From NCBI GenBank assembly GCA_030782805.1, contig JARJPL010000260.1, positions 1-64,000 of the forward strand: DNA of 64,000 bases, in the 5' to 3' direction. A program made the position numbers and the translations under genes. Of the stretch, positions 33,842 to 45,097 are shown in pieces; the first letter of the stretch is position 1; every line of letters begins with the position of its first letter. This DNA comes from Aschersonia sp. MBC 622 (Eukaryota > Ascomycota > Sordariomycetes > Hypocreales > Clavicipitaceae). The notes beneath the pieces are model-generated. The model did not search any database and was not told the DNA's origin. It saw only the letters and a program-made list of their open reading frames with translations.

Positions 33842-35019
33842 ATGGTGACGTCCAGAGTGCTCAAGGTTCCACAAAGTGACAACGACAAAGCGTTTGTCTT
33901 GCTACAGGCATCATCATCCGGTAGAAAGCCTCTGGATCTCAAGTTGATCGGGACTGAAAGAGAGGCACCGTATGTGGTCAAAAGTAGGAACTCTCCCCGA
34001 AACTCAAAGTCGCTGCAGACAATGAATCTGACCATGCTCGTCACACAGTCAAGCATGACCGTATTCCTGCTCTCAAAGTGAAAAACAGCCACTTATCAGA
34101 CACTGAATGGGAATCCCTACTCGAAGACTTCTTTGACCAAAAGCCCCTGAAAGACATCAATGCAACTGCTACAGTCCAAAGTGAGGCCTCAATCACCATC
34201 ACCATCAGAAAGCAAGTACAAGGCATTACAGTAAGAATCCCAGGTTGCCCGAAGAAAACATCCTGCTGACGGGGAACTTAGCAACGACTCGGTACTATCA
34301 CTCTATCTCACGATGAAAACGAGGCAATTGAACTATTTGAGTGGTGTGCAGCATCCGCAGACGCAGTTGTTGCTAGCAACGAGGCGACTGCCCAGATCCA
34401 GTCCAAAGCCACCGAGCTAGAGGCTTCAATTCACCAGCTCAAAGACCAACTAGAAGAGCTATTGAAAGCAAAAGACGAAGACGAGACTGCCCTTTTGCAA
34501 AAGTTTCGAGACTTGCTCAACGAGAAAAAGGTCAAGATTCGCGAGCAGCAAAAAGTCTTGGCGTCGGGCTCGTTCTCGGCGCCCAAGCAGGAGGAACCTC
34601 AAGAGCCATCCCCGGACCCTGAGCCGGAAGCCCCAAAGACCAAGACTCGGGGCCGAAAACCCGCAGCAACCCGACCGCGCAAAAGGAAAGCCACTGCGCC
34701 CGCCAAGGAGGAGTCCGGCGAAGAAGACGTGGCCGGAGAGCAGTCGCCCATCAAGTCGGAGCCGGAGGATACTGATGACGGGCAAACAACAGAAGCAACA
34801 GCGTCGGTGGATGGCGACTCGGACGAGGATGAGGAAATGGCAGACAACGGGGAAGACGGAGAAGCGGCCGCACCGCCCCGTGAATCAAGTCCTCCGAAAA
34901 AAGCTGCAGCACCACCGCCGAAGAGAGCCCTTCCTTTTGCGAATAGAAAACCGAAGGAGGCTCCAAAGCCGGTGGCGCAAGCAGATGGTGCAGATACGGA
35001 TTCGGATGATGAGTTGTAG
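33842..35019 (+). CDS. XRCC4: XRCC4 / Lif1-like DNA double-strand-break repair protein
   Basis: Three exons (33842-33983, 34049-34230, 34282-35019) give about 353 residues; introns are 65 and 51 nt. The N-terminal 110 residues are the beta-rich head (RVLKVPQSDNDKAFVLL, then HLSDTEWESLLEDFF). A long helix follows with continuous heptads (QSKATELEASIHQLKDQLEELLKAK), the dimer stalk that holds DNA ligase IV. The C-terminal 160 residues are disordered, with acidic Ser/Asp/Glu stretches and basic patches (TRGRKPAATRPRKRK) that act as likely nuclear signals. It should work in non-homologous end joining with ligase IV and XLF. The head-stalk-tail layout supports the call; paralog XLF is less likely given the long acidic tail. 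Confidence 0.8.
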
Positions 35020-35144
35020 GAGAACATCAGGTATCCCCAGTGTACTCGTCAATCTAAGCATGCTACTGCGTACTGTGCATCCACGCGCTGTGATGGAATC
35101 ATTTCAGCATTTGCAACTTCTATGATAAGCTCTCTGTTGGTCCT
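35020..35144. other. Short convergent spacer, XRCC4 / aldo-keto reductase
   Basis: Only 125 bases separate the two stop codons, so the transcripts' 3' ends probably overlap. Confidence 0.6.
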
Positions 35145-36208
35145 CTAGCTTCTATCGTCCGCGGCGAATTTGTTGCCCCAGAAGCCACGAAAGTGCTTCT
35201 GCTTGCCCAGCTCGGCAATTTCCTCCACCTCCTTCGGGGTGAGCTTGAACTTGGGCACCTGCGTTACAAAACGGTGCATCCTGTCGGAGTTGCTCGTGGT
35301 GGTCAACGTCACAATGCCCTGGTCGATGCACCAGCGCAGGCCGACCTCGCCCTCGGTGACGCCGTACTTTTTCGCGAGCTCCGCCCACCTAGCGTCTACG
35401 GGGCCGCCCGCGGCGCGGACAATGGGCGTGAGCGGGCCGTAGGCCGCGACCGCGATGCCGTGCTTGCGGTGGAAGGCGAGCAGGTCGCCATGCTGCAGAT
35501 ACGGATGGAATTCGATCTGATTGATGGCGGGGACGACCTTGGCCGTCTTGAGAATGGCCTCGAGGTGCTCCTGCAGAAAGTTGGATACGCCAATGGACTT
35601 GGCCTTGCCCGAGGCCTGGATGGCCTCGAGCTCGGCCCATTTCTGCTGCAGCGCCTCCTCGGACCCCTCGGCAAACCAGGGGCCGTGGATCAGGTACAGG
35701 TCGACGTAGTCGACGCCGAGCTTTTTGAGAGAGGCATCGAAACGCTCCTGAGTGTTCGTCTTGCCTAGGGCAGGGAGCTTGGTGGTAATGTAGAGCTCCT
35801 CGCGCGGCACACCGCCTTCTTTGATGGCAGCACCCAGTTCTTCCTCATTGCCGTAGACTTTGAGTTGTTAGATACTTGTTCTCGATGGCCGGGATAGAAG
35901 AGTGTACTTGCCCTCGGCGCCGTCCAAGTGGCGAAACCCGTTGGCGATGGCCTCCTTTGTGTGTTTGACTACGGTCTGGTCGAACTTGCCCTTGGAATCC
36001 GCAGACTTAAAGTTGGCAGTGCCTAAACCATATCCCAGCTAATTGTTGCATGTCATGTCAGTACATGCAGTGCTAAGATGAGAGTGTTCAGCTTGCTGAC
36101 CATGGGAATGGTGGTGCCATCGTTTAACTTGAGCTGCGGGAGTGTCGATACTTGCTTGGGCGACTGGCCCGAGGCGTCAGGTGTAAATGTTGCGCTAATC
36201 GAATTCAT
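35145..36208 (-). CDS. Aldo-keto reductase
   Basis: Three exons (36208-36101, 36038-35912, 35857-35145) give 315 residues. The AKR tetrad is complete: D75 and Y80 (HLDGAEVYGNE), K105 (ELYITTKL) and H136 (DLYLIHGPW). A second family block, SIGVSNFLQEHLE, and NQIEFHPYLQ follow. The enzyme reduces carbonyls with NADPH in the cytosol; the substrate cannot be told. The second intron starts GCAAGT, not GT: the exon ends GAG G and only a GC donor restores the universal AEVYGNE motif, so this is a GC-AG intron (35911-35858). A Zn2Cys6 regulator lies directly upstream on the same strand, which may hint at a regulatory link, but no more. Confidence 0.92.
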
Positions 36209-36546
36209 GGCGGAAATTTAGCTGGATGTCAATGGTATAATCGTGCAGTCATGAAGAACGTAGAATACGCCTGCCATGGATCGGGAGAAGGCAAACAAAG
36301 GCACTGTAGCTGCCCCGCTCGCCGTGGGGGTCCGGCAATGACGCTATCCCGCGCATTGATGTTAAATCCGAAAGGGCAAAGGAAACTTTGTCTAGTTGCA
36401 TATTTGTCACGTTTTGAAGGCACAATATGAAACTGAGAAGCGAATGAGTAGCGCCAAGAATGTGACGGTGTTTGAGTGTCCAGAGTAGGCGATGCTGCAG
36501 ATGACTAAAATTGCGCCGACAGATGCAGAAACCGGGATCATGTAAG
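36209..36546. other. Intergenic spacer, reductase / Zn2Cys6 gene
   Basis: About 340 bases, presumably the reductase promoter and the 3' end of the regulator gene. Nothing else is seen. Confidence 0.5.
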
Positions 36547-38050
36547 TCATGCCGCATGAGCCAAAACAACTTCCGGGTCTGTTTTGAACTGGATATCGCA
36601 AAGTAGTGTCTCAAGGTCCTCTACTGACCACGTGACATGGGTATCTCTGCAAAAATCCCAATTGAAATCTCCCAGTAAGGTATGCAGCATTTGCCGCTCA
36701 TGCTCGTCATTTGCGCACAACCAAGCAGTACTGAGATTGAGCGTCATGTGAGCTGCCCCCAGGGGTCTGTTCATTTGGGCTTGGAAAGCCAGATCGCATG
36801 TGTCCTTGACCAATTTTGCCGCTTCCTGAAGCAGTTGGTGGTTGTTCGGCTCCACGCCCCGCAGCATGCAGTTGAATATGCAGCTGAACGCCAGGCAAAA
36901 CCCATATGGGCCAGTGTGTTTGCTCTCCGTGCTCGGACCCATCATGTATTTGGAGTATACAAGCGACGCCGCCTTACGCAAAGTGATGAATGTCGAGGAG
37001 AGCTCGGCCATGAATGCATCGCGGTTCGCGCAACCATGCAGGACAGCTCTTCCGTGTCGCATTAGCGAAGGTATTCGAAACAGAAGTATCAGAATGGCGG
37101 AACCAGGCAGATCCTCATTTATTGCGAGGACTCGTGATAGTGCTTCAAACTTTGACGGTGCAAGTCGCATCGATCTGTTGAAGAGAGATTGTACCAACTG
37201 GAGTAACGGTTATTTTTTTTTTCTTGGCTTGTCACGAAAAGCTACAACTCACTACGGGGCCTTGTAGGTATGTGTGCAGGTCCAATTCGAACTCTGCGAT
37301 TGGAGAAGACGTTTGCCTTAGGTGCAACATCTGAATGGCGCCTTGGCAGTGGCTGTTCAGATGCTGAAGGCCGAGGCCACTTAGATTCTGCCGAAATTAG
37401 CAGAAAGCTCGCCTGGGCAAGGGTCAGATCCTTACTTGGCACATTGTCAGCAGAATGACGGCACAAATAGTCTCTAGAGAGCGAGACTCTATAGGGTCGT
37501 CAAGGCTTTGGGTCAGTGCTTTTATGGCACTCGAGTATTTTGCTAGGCTATCGGGCGTAACAGGACGACGTGTGGCAAAGTCACGATGAGAAGCCACCAA
37601 GGCATTGACAGCTACGTCGAGTGCTTCATTAGAACCTAGCCTTTGCGGAACCTTTTCAAGAAATGTGCCGTAAGTCCACGCCAGGTTGAATCTACGGTCC
37701 GTGGACGGCCTAATCATCTCCACGAAGCTATTGATGAGAACATCTGCATCATTACTAGAACAAGCAGAGAGTGACTGGAGGGAGGAAGACGTGGTAGATG
37801 CAACCGAAGCAACACTCTTGCGACCCAGCACTCGACGTCTGGCACATTTTTGGTCTATGAAGACGAAGCGTCGCTGGCCGGAGCCAATGCACTCGACTCC
37901 GAGGTGCGCGCATCGTGAGCATGTGGGCTTGGCATAGTCGCACTTGAACTTTGATCAGTCATATAGGAGCGGGATATGGTATTTCATATGCACCTTTTGA
38001 CGTCGTCGGCGACAGTTTTCACATGCGCGTCCTGACGGAACGCCAGGCAT
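36547..38050 (-). CDS. Zn(II)2Cys6 transcription factor
   Basis: Four exons (38050-37994, 37942-37436, 37387-37253, 37197-36547) give about 449 residues; introns are 48-55 nt. Cysteines C10, C13, C20, C27, C30 and C37 form a binuclear zinc cluster (spacing 2-6-6-2-6) with the basic loop CRRRRQKC; an intron splits it just before C20. The rest resembles the fungal-specific regulatory domain of short Zn2Cys6 proteins (CAVILLTMCQ, then NLSGLGLQHLNSHCQGA and LVQSLFNRSM). It should bind DNA in the nucleus. Its targets are unknown; the adjacent aldo-keto reductase gene is the only local candidate. Confidence 0.85.
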
Positions 38051-39145
38051 TGTGGCAGCACCAGTCTGTCTCAGTGGGCAGGTATGGGACCTGGGCGCTA
38101 TGAAGATGGTACCACCATATCCTCACAAAATTTCATCTGACTTGACAACTGTGGTAAATGCGTCGAGGTTATAAACTGAATTAAGTTGGAAGAACATCTA
38201 CCGTTTATGTCAGCAATCCACGTGATTTGAGGCCACAGAAAGCACATGGCCAGAGGTGTCAAGACTATTGTGATGGTAGCAAAGGGTTGGAAACAATTTG
38301 GTTCAGGGCTTAACACATTTCGAAGATTTTGATAAACTTCTTGAATCGTGTCGAAACGAATGCAGGGTTACAACCGGGGCCTTTTTTTTCTAGTTTCATG
38401 TACTGATGATATGATGTCCTTGATGAAGAAACACAATGGATTGCGCACAGGCCACCCAGCCTCAACTGAAGGCCCTAACGCGAGAAGCACATTGACGCTA
38501 CAGCGCCGAGGCAGTCCAGCCAGGCGCTGGAGCGCTTCACTCGGCGCACCAGCCACCCAGAGTTATTCTCAGAAATCTCAGGCCAAGGTACCTCAACCTG
38601 GTACTCCGTAATAATGTGGTACCTGTACGACTCACCAGTCCCCCAGCCTTTCGATTCCCGTCCGCCGCCCGCCCACCTTTCGCTTGTTCAAATCCTCATC
38701 AACGCGGTCATTTTTCATCTTCACACACGACAATACTAACCATCTAGCGCAACGCCGTCCTCCTGCCCTCGAGCTTGTGACAATTCGCCTAGCTCGTCGG
38801 CACTCGGGGATATTGGCATCAATACTTGTCGCCTAAGACGCATTATCAGCCCGACGAGGAGCGCGACGATACAAACAGCCCGCCCGCCCAAATTCACCAG
38901 TTTGTGTACACGACACCGGTCCCTCCACCACTTTGCAATCGACTAGCGGTTTGCAATCATTCACAAATTGTCACCAGAGAATAGCGACACGAAAAGCGAT
39001 CATTTCCACATTAGTATTGCGCTGCATTGATGCACCCGATTATGTGCTCGTCAACCTAGACCCCAGCCTTTCGACACGACTAGCTACTTCAATCTTTGAA
39101 CTCGCCTTAGGCTCGACAATCGCGTCATTGTAGCCATCACGCACC
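38051..39145. promoter_or_regulatory. Divergent promoter region, Zn2Cys6 / Byr4
   Basis: About 1.1 kb between divergent genes. The part from about 38640 to 39145 is C/T-rich on the plus strand and is probably the Byr4 leader. No supported gene. Confidence 0.5.
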
Positions 39146-42142
39146 ATGGCAACATTAAAATCAAAAGAACGGCAGCCTGCCGAAGAAATTGAGAGCTGGG
39201 ACGACGATGGCGACTTCCTTCTCGACGGGGACGATCTTAGCAGGCGCACGTCGACCAATTTCTGCAACGCGCCCCTCCGCCGCAGAGACTCTACCTCGTC
39301 TCATGTATCTTTTCGATCCGAAATCGAGTCGATGCAAGGAGACGAACAGCAGTTCCATATCCCTGGCGACGACGAAAGCTCAACCATGGATGCCATCGCC
39401 GCTGCTCAGCATGCTGGCATCCCTCTACCCCAAAACGTGCCAACATCGGCACTAATGGGAGGAACCATCAAGCGTCTAGGAGGACGCAAAATTCAGAAAA
39501 TTATTCAGGACGATTGGGAAAATGATTTGGAGCTACCCGAATTCTCCAAGGGACTCGCCATGAAGCCCAAGGATTCCGTCGACTTTCCGGATGCTCTTCG
39601 ACAAGTCAGTGCTGGCTCCCTCCTGGACAGCCCAACGCGTTTTGAAAAATCGCCACCTACAACTATGGTGCCGTCTGCTCCCGCTCGATTTGAACCCATC
39701 CTAGCAGCCAAGTCTGCAACGAGCGCACTGACCTCCGCCATCAACTTGGACAAGTTTAAAGACACCGACGACGACGACTTCTTTGGCGAGGGCCCTGCCA
39801 CGGTTCGCGCCCCCAGCCTTCCAAGAGGTCGTCAACAGGCCAACCCTGTGTCTTTTATCACACCTCCAACGCCTCAAAAGAAGGACTCCAAAAAGGCAGG
39901 CGATGATGATTTTGAAGATGATCTGGAGCTGCCCTCAGATGGCAAGTTGACGCTTTCAACGAGGAGGGATATTCCCATCACGCCGTCGCAGGTCGACGAT
40001 CTGGACTGGGGCGAAGGCAGCCTGGGCACTCGCTGGGGCGGAACCCGACGTGATGGACGGTCAAATAGGAGTTCCTCTGCATCTGCACTCAGCCCTAGCA
40101 TTTCTAGTTCGGTTACTGCGGAGAGTGAGGATGAGACCTTTGATGGCCTCTTGCTCCCTACTGGTCCTTTAAATTTCCAGGAGCGACTCAAGCGTCGCAA
40201 GCACAGCCCTTCCCCATCGAGGTTGACTGTCGATACACAGATTGCCAGCGCCACTACCACCCCAAACAAACCACACGTGGAACCTGAGCGTCAAGATCCT
40301 CTTGATGGCTTAGATATCGGTGATGGCGATGTATTCGAGTCTGCGAAGCTTTCTCTGCACCGAAACATCAAAATCAAGGAGTCGCAACCCGCTAGCCCTG
40401 CGCGACCAAAGACTGCCGTCTCTTTGACATTTACTAATAAGTCTGGCGGTCGTATACCACGTCTAAGTCATGAGCGTTCACGCTCTACCGCCCTGGAGCC
40501 AGTCTCGGAAAGCGGCGGCCCTATCCAGCAGAGAAGTCGCCGTCCTCAGTCTCGCCTCGGGCACTCTGCACATTCATCTGTGGTCAGCGTACCGACGCCG
40601 ACGACTCTGCACGCTCCTCCTTTCCCGCCATCTACACCGCGCCGGAGAGAAATAACGACTAGATCATCATACACCAGCCTGCGAAATGACACTGGATCTA
40701 CAACAAACTCGCAGCTTCTACGCCAAAAGCGATCCATGCCTGCGGTTCGGCAAGCAAACTCTGCCATGAAGCCCCCGACTACCCGGTCAGATCGGCCACC
40801 ATCAAGGGATGGTAGCCGACCACAATCCGGTCTCCGACCCAAGACACCAGTTGAGCGCATTCGACAGCAAGAGAGTCCGACGTCGCACTCCAAAAAGACG
40901 CCTATGTCTTTCATACCTGTCGGAACCGCGCAGCACACGTCACACCAGGGGGCCTCCAAAGGGATGAGACATTTTCGTCGATGGGATTCTGAGAATGCTA
41001 TTGACACTCGCTCTATATCTCGAACATTTTCACGCTCAGCTATGCGTTCGCCTAGCCCTCAGCGATATAAAGTCGCCGCTGACACTTGGGAGAGGCTTAG
41101 CAAGCCCAAAAACAAGCGCAACTTTGGTGACGGTCATGAGTTGGACGGTTTTGACGATCTGCCCACATCCAAGGACATTGAGACTCGCTTCTTGCGGCAA
41201 CCAAACGCGGCTGCTCTGAAGTCTGCCCCAAAAAACAAGACGTTTCAAAGTTTGATTCCCGACCGAGGTGCTACTCCTGCACCTCAATCGCCCGCGAGAC
41301 CCATGTCGGGCACGCCCCGTTTTGCGCGTGATACCGCGGCAAGTCGTATTGCTCGCGAGACATCACTCGCAAATCGAATTCCTGCAAACGGCCCGCTTGC
41401 TACTATATCAGCGCAGCGCGGCACGAACCTGCCTCCACGACCAACTCCCAACCCGCAGCTGCCTTCGCAACATATAATTCGAACAAAGAAGCCTTCTAAG
41501 CGCGTGCAACAGCAAAAGCCGCACTTGATTGCAAACTTGAACAGTGGCAAAGAATCCAAAACCGTCAATGGCATGTACTATAATGCCGACACTTTTCGAT
41601 GGGAGGGCAACGAGAACGTTTTAAATGCCTTTGATCACACTTCGACGCAATCGCCGGTGCCATCTCCCGCACACCTCGCGCGAGAGAAGGATGTTACAAC
41701 ACCCCGCCCAGCTCTCATCACCAATATCAGCTCTACCAAAGGAGTGCAAGTTGTTGGCGGCATGGTCTTTGATCCGCAGAACATGTGCTGGCTCAAAATT
41801 GGGCAGCAAACCAACCCCGTGTCAGAAGCAAGCGACACGATGGATGGTTTTGATGCCCTGGACCTGGAGGAAGAAGAGGACGTCTTCAAAGACATTCCTG
41901 ATTTGGATGACAATGGTGCTGACGACACGCGAGGACAGGGCCGTGTCAGTGACATCAAAGATGAGTGGCTCGTTGGAGAAGAGTTCGATGTTGGTCCCGA
42001 ATTTATTAGGAGACAGCGTGAAGAGGAGGACCGTTGGAGACGAAAATGCGAGAAGTGGATTGGTCGTGGATCCCGGGATCGCGACACCTGGAGGTGGACG
42101 ATTCGCGAGCTGGTTTCGCAGTTTGATGACCTGTCTGTCTAA
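39146..42142 (+). CDS. byr4: Byr4/Bfa1-like subunit of the septation (SIN/MEN) GTPase-activating complex
   Basis: A single exon encodes 998 residues, mostly disordered and Ser/Pro/Arg-rich. Short acidic-aromatic motifs repeat near the start: SWDDDGDFLLDGDD, DDWENDLELPEF and DDFEDDLELPSDGKL, then DDLDWGEGSLGTRWGGTRR. The C-terminal third has the most conserved blocks of the family: FGDGHELDGFDDLPTS, KPHLIANL, VNGMYYNADTFRWEGNEN and GVQVVGGMVFDPQNMCWLK. Byr4 binds Cdc16 and Spg1 at spindle pole bodies, and the pair acts as GAP that holds back septation until mitosis ends. Fungal relatives have similar length. The family call is strong; localisation is inferred. Confidence 0.9.
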   Translation: MATLKSKERQPAEEIESWDDDGDFLLDGDDLSRRTSTNFCNAPLRRRDSTSSHVSFRSEIESMQGDEQQFHIPGDDESSTMDAIAAAQHAGIPLPQNVPTSALMGGTIKRLGGRKIQKIIQDDWENDLELPEFSKGLAMKPKDSVDFPDALRQVSAGSLLDSPTRFEKSPPTTMVPSAPARFEPILAAKSATSALTSAINLDKFKDTDDDDFFGEGPATVRAPSLPRGRQQANPVSFITPPTPQKKDSKKAGDDDFEDDLELPSDGKLTLSTRRDIPITPSQVDDLDWGEGSLGTRWGGTRRDGRSNRSSSASALSPSISSSVTAESEDETFDGLLLPTGPLNFQERLKRRKHSPSPSRLTVDTQIASATTTPNKPHVEPERQDPLDGLDIGDGDVFESAKLSLHRNIKIKESQPASPARPKTAVSLTFTNKSGGRIPRLSHERSRSTALEPVSESGGPIQQRSRRPQSRLGHSAHSSVVSVPTPTTLHAPPFPPSTPRRREITTRSSYTSLRNDTGSTTNSQLLRQKRSMPAVRQANSAMKPPTTRSDRPPSRDGSRPQSGLRPKTPVERIRQQESPTSHSKKTPMSFIPVGTAQHTSHQGASKGMRHFRRWDSENAIDTRSISRTFSRSAMRSPSPQRYKVAADTWERLSKPKNKRNFGDGHELDGFDDLPTSKDIETRFLRQPNAAALKSAPKNKTFQSLIPDRGATPAPQSPARPMSGTPRFARDTAASRIARETSLANRIPANGPLATISAQRGTNLPPRPTPNPQLPSQHIIRTKKPSKRVQQQKPHLIANLNSGKESKTVNGMYYNADTFRWEGNENVLNAFDHTSTQSPVPSPAHLAREKDVTTPRPALITNISSTKGVQVVGGMVFDPQNMCWLKIGQQTNPVSEASDTMDGFDALDLEEEEDVFKDIPDLDDNGADDTRGQGRVSDIKDEWLVGEEFDVGPEFIRRQREEEDRWRRKCEKWIGRGSRDRDTWRWTIRELVSQFDDLSV

Positions 42143-42976
42143 CGCCTTTATGAATTTTCTTCACCTGCTTTCGGGTCACTTTGTCCTGCATTGCACATTA
42201 TACTATTCTTGCCCGTCAGGCGACTGCCATGCTGGCAATCTTCTGATGATTTTTTGGAGAGTTGGGGCGCAACGACAGATGTCTGCAGCGACCAACTGGC
42301 TTGGTGTTTATGGAACTGGGAATAGAAAAGGGGGGCATAGTGTATATGGGCCCCCTTGGTATGGTTACGACGAAACGACTGAGATGCGTTCATGACGATT
42401 ACATGGCTTACTTGGCTTCAAGTGGCTCCAGACGAGATGGATTTCTTTATAGAACGGAAAGGGGACGATTTGTTCAACTAGTATAAAGGACTAAGCATAT
42501 GTACAAAATGCATCTTTTGTTTCTGTTATAATTTACTGCGTAATCTGTTGAAGTTGTTGTGCATTGATAGATGTCTAGTTGAGCTTGAAGTAGACCTCCA
42601 CGTGATTGGCCAAGATGGCGGGCGTGTCGTCAACCCCCCACCATGCTGATCCAGCACGACAAGCTACTGAGCACTCAGCACCACGTTGATCCGACTTCAT
42701 TCGCATTTTCATGAGCATTTCGAGATCCTACATGTGTGCCGCCATTGTCACTTGATTAATCCTCAGAGCTTCAAGCACATTGTAACGTTCTCTGTCAGCA
42801 ACTTTTGGCATCCTTCTATTCTCCTACCCCTCTCAACTCATTGTTCTCGCCCGACATTCGTATCTGCTTGACAACCGAAACTGCCGACCAATACAGACGA
42901 TATACACGATATTCCTTCCTTTCTTCTTCTTCTTCTTCTTCTTCTCTCTCATCTTTGAAATCTTGACAAAAGAGCC
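42143..42976. other. Intergenic region, Byr4 3' end / Get5 promoter
   Basis: About 830 bases. The Byr4 3' untranslated region and the Get5 promoter. A run of ttc triplets (42925-42945) lies in the Get5 leader. No other feature. Confidence 0.5.
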
Positions 42977-43736
42977 ATGGCGGAAACAGCTTTTGCCAAG
43001 ACGTTTCTCACCACGCTCTCCGGACGCCCAGCCGTGCTCTCGCCGGACCACGTCGAAGATGCACGCAACTTTCCCTCCCGACCGCCTGTTTGTTCTTCCT
43101 CCTCCTCCCCGCCTCCTCCCTCCTTGTGTATCCGCCCTTACCTCTTTGCTAACAGCCACACTTCTTTCTTTCTCTCTCTCTCTCTAGTACATTCTTCCGC
43201 GCATGCCTACCGAGATGAGCAAGCCCCGCGGCCGGGCTGCCGCCGCCCCGGGTCAGGAGCGCAGCGTGACCGTGACGCTCCGCTCCCTGCGCAATCCGCC
43301 CCTCGACATCACTCTCGCCGCGCAGGCCCTCGACACGTCTCTCCTGGACGTCAAGCAGGCGGCGGCGGCGCGCGCGCGCATCCCCGCGGACAAGCTCAAG
43401 ATTCTGCACAATAAGCGGCCGGTGCCCGACAGCAAGATTTTGCGGGACGTGGTTGGCGAAGGGCAGGCGGCGGTCGTCGAATTTAGCGTCATGGTTATCG
43501 GAGGCGCGGCTGCGATACTGCCAGAGGAGACCATGGATGTGGATGGTGATGCCGGGGAGGGGGCGGGGGCGGCGAGGAGGAGGAGGGCGGAAAAGGGCGA
43601 GGCGGCGGTGGAGCAGGATAAGTTCTGGGAGGACCTGAATGGATTTTTGATGCAGAGGGTCAAGGATGAAGACACGGCGGCGGAGCTGACGACAGTATTC
43701 AAGAATGCGTGGGAGGCGCACAAGGTCAAGCCATAG
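42977..43736 (+). CDS. get5: Get5/Mdy2-like ubiquitin-like protein of the GET pathway
   Basis: Two exons (42977-43087, 43188-43736) give about 219 residues. The 100-nt intron has a long pyrimidine tract (TCTCTCTCTCTCTAG). The N-terminal block (FAKTFLTTLSGRP...DHVEDARNFPSR, then YILPRMP) is the segment that binds Get4. A ubiquitin-like domain follows at residues 62-135 (VTVTLRSLRNPPLDITL ... KLKILHNKRPVPDSKIL). The C-terminal 40 residues (DKFWEDLNGFLMQRVKDE) match the helical homodimer domain. With Get4 and Sgt2 it hands tail-anchored proteins to Get3 for insertion into the ER. Confidence 0.88.
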
Positions 43737-44104
43737 AGGAGCATGAGGGAGAGCGGTGCTTGTATATAATGGGATACACGAGGTAGCATTCTAAAAGATT
43801 TCAATGGCTTTCAAGAACTCGGCTGCGTTGGTTGATCCTGTGTCGATACAGGTCAGTGGTATAGCTTACGGTTCACTCCATTTGAAACAAAGTCTTTGGC
43901 TTTTATGTTGTTCATGGTCTAGGCAGCTGCGATATATAACCTGCTCGTATCCATCTTGTGTCTTGCGGCCTTCATGTCACCAGACACGGGTCCGTCCTTT
44001 CTCCACCGCCGATACTCGTCATTTGGAATGTAAAGCATTGTCGTGGGTGTAGATTTACTTTTGTTTCCCTTGTCGGGAGCGTCGTGCATACAGTGAGTGC
44101 GCGC
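43737..44104. other. Convergent spacer, Get5 / cofilin
   Basis: About 370 bases between two convergent stop codons; 3' untranslated sequence presumably. No other feature. Confidence 0.55.
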
Positions 44105-45097
44105 TTAGGCGGCAAGACCCTTGCTGACAGTCTTGATGATGGTATCGTACTCAATGTCGTCGGAGTCGTTGGCCTGGAGCTCGCTGGCAAGACCGTTGAG
44201 AGAACGCTTCAGTGCCTCCTTGGACGAAGCGTAAATCATCTTGGGCTGTGTGTGCGTGGCCGAGGTTAGCTGCAGTTCTTCTACTTTCTAGCGGCCAAGC
44301 CGTCTCTAGCATAGAATCATCGTACCTGGACGCCGGCATCATCGGGGGACCAGGCGATGAAGACAATCTTGTTGCTGTGGCGCGGATTAGCTGCTGACCC
44401 GTCGCATGGCTGGGTTGGACGGGTTAGGCCTACCGGACACCGTCGCCTGTGGCGAGGTTGTACTCAAAGTCGTAGACGGCGTAGCGGGGGCCCTTGCCGA
44501 CAGCTCCCTATGCAGCAGAAAGAGATTACTCATCAGTACATGGCAAAGAGATGGCGACCAGCTTTCGGCGAAAAGCGGCATGTGATGGACTAACAGTCTT
44601 GCTCTTGGAGGTGGCGTCGATGAGCTTCTTGCGAAAGTTGTCCCAGTCCTTGTCGTCGGAAGCCTCCTCGACGACAATCTGCTTGTTGTCGTCGCTGAGC
44701 TTGTAGACAATGTACTTGTACTTCTTGGCGAGCTTCAGGTCGTTGTAGGCAGTGATGCACTCCTGGCTAACGACGGCTCTGTGAGGCGGAAAAATGTCGA
44801 GTTAGTAACTTCGTTTAATGTCCTCTTCCACTCGAAAATGGCATCCATGAGATGAGATGGCGCGCGCCGAAGCGGCCAGGTCGCGGCGTGTTTCGCGAGC
44901 AAAATCGCATGTTCGCGGGAGGCGGGGGCAACGACAGGTCGGTGGAGGGGTTTGGGAAGAGGCGGGGAGGGTATTTGCTTGGAAGGCAAGGCATATACGC
45001 ACCCGGATTGAGACTACAGGCAGAAAAAAGTGTCAATATGCAAGGCATGTTTCAGTACGGAGACCCTTGCGCCTAGGCGCATCATCATACGTACCAT
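44105..45097 (-). CDS. cof1: Cofilin (actin-depolymerising factor)
   Basis: Six coding exons: 45097-45095, 45013-45003, 44778-44595, 44507-44434, 44374-44326 and 44245-44105, in total 154 codons (153 residues), the normal cofilin length. The start codon ATG stands alone at the end of exon 1, followed directly by GTACGT. Exon 2 is only 11 nt (TCTCAATCCGG). The protein starts MSQSG, with Ser2 or Ser4 as possible regulatory phosphosites. Core motifs are present: AYNDLKLAKKYKYIVYKL, GPRYAVYDFEY, KIVFIAWSPDDA and the actin-binding helix KMIYASSKEALKRSL. It severs and depolymerises actin filaments in the cytosol. The 224-nt second intron is the longest in the gene. Confidence 0.93.
45003..45013 (-). 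other. cof1: 11-nt microexon of cofilin
   Basis: Flanked by CTGTAG and GTGCGT, it supplies codons for Ser-Gln-Ser and two bases of Gly. It is required to give the conserved MSQSG start and to bring the downstream exon into phase 2. Confidence 0.85.

Noticed and set aside
24475..38050. Secondary-metabolite or catabolic gene cluster
   Set aside because: A reductase and a Zn2Cys6 regulator occur, but there is no synthase, P450, transporter or other tailoring enzyme. Neighbours are unrelated housekeeping genes.
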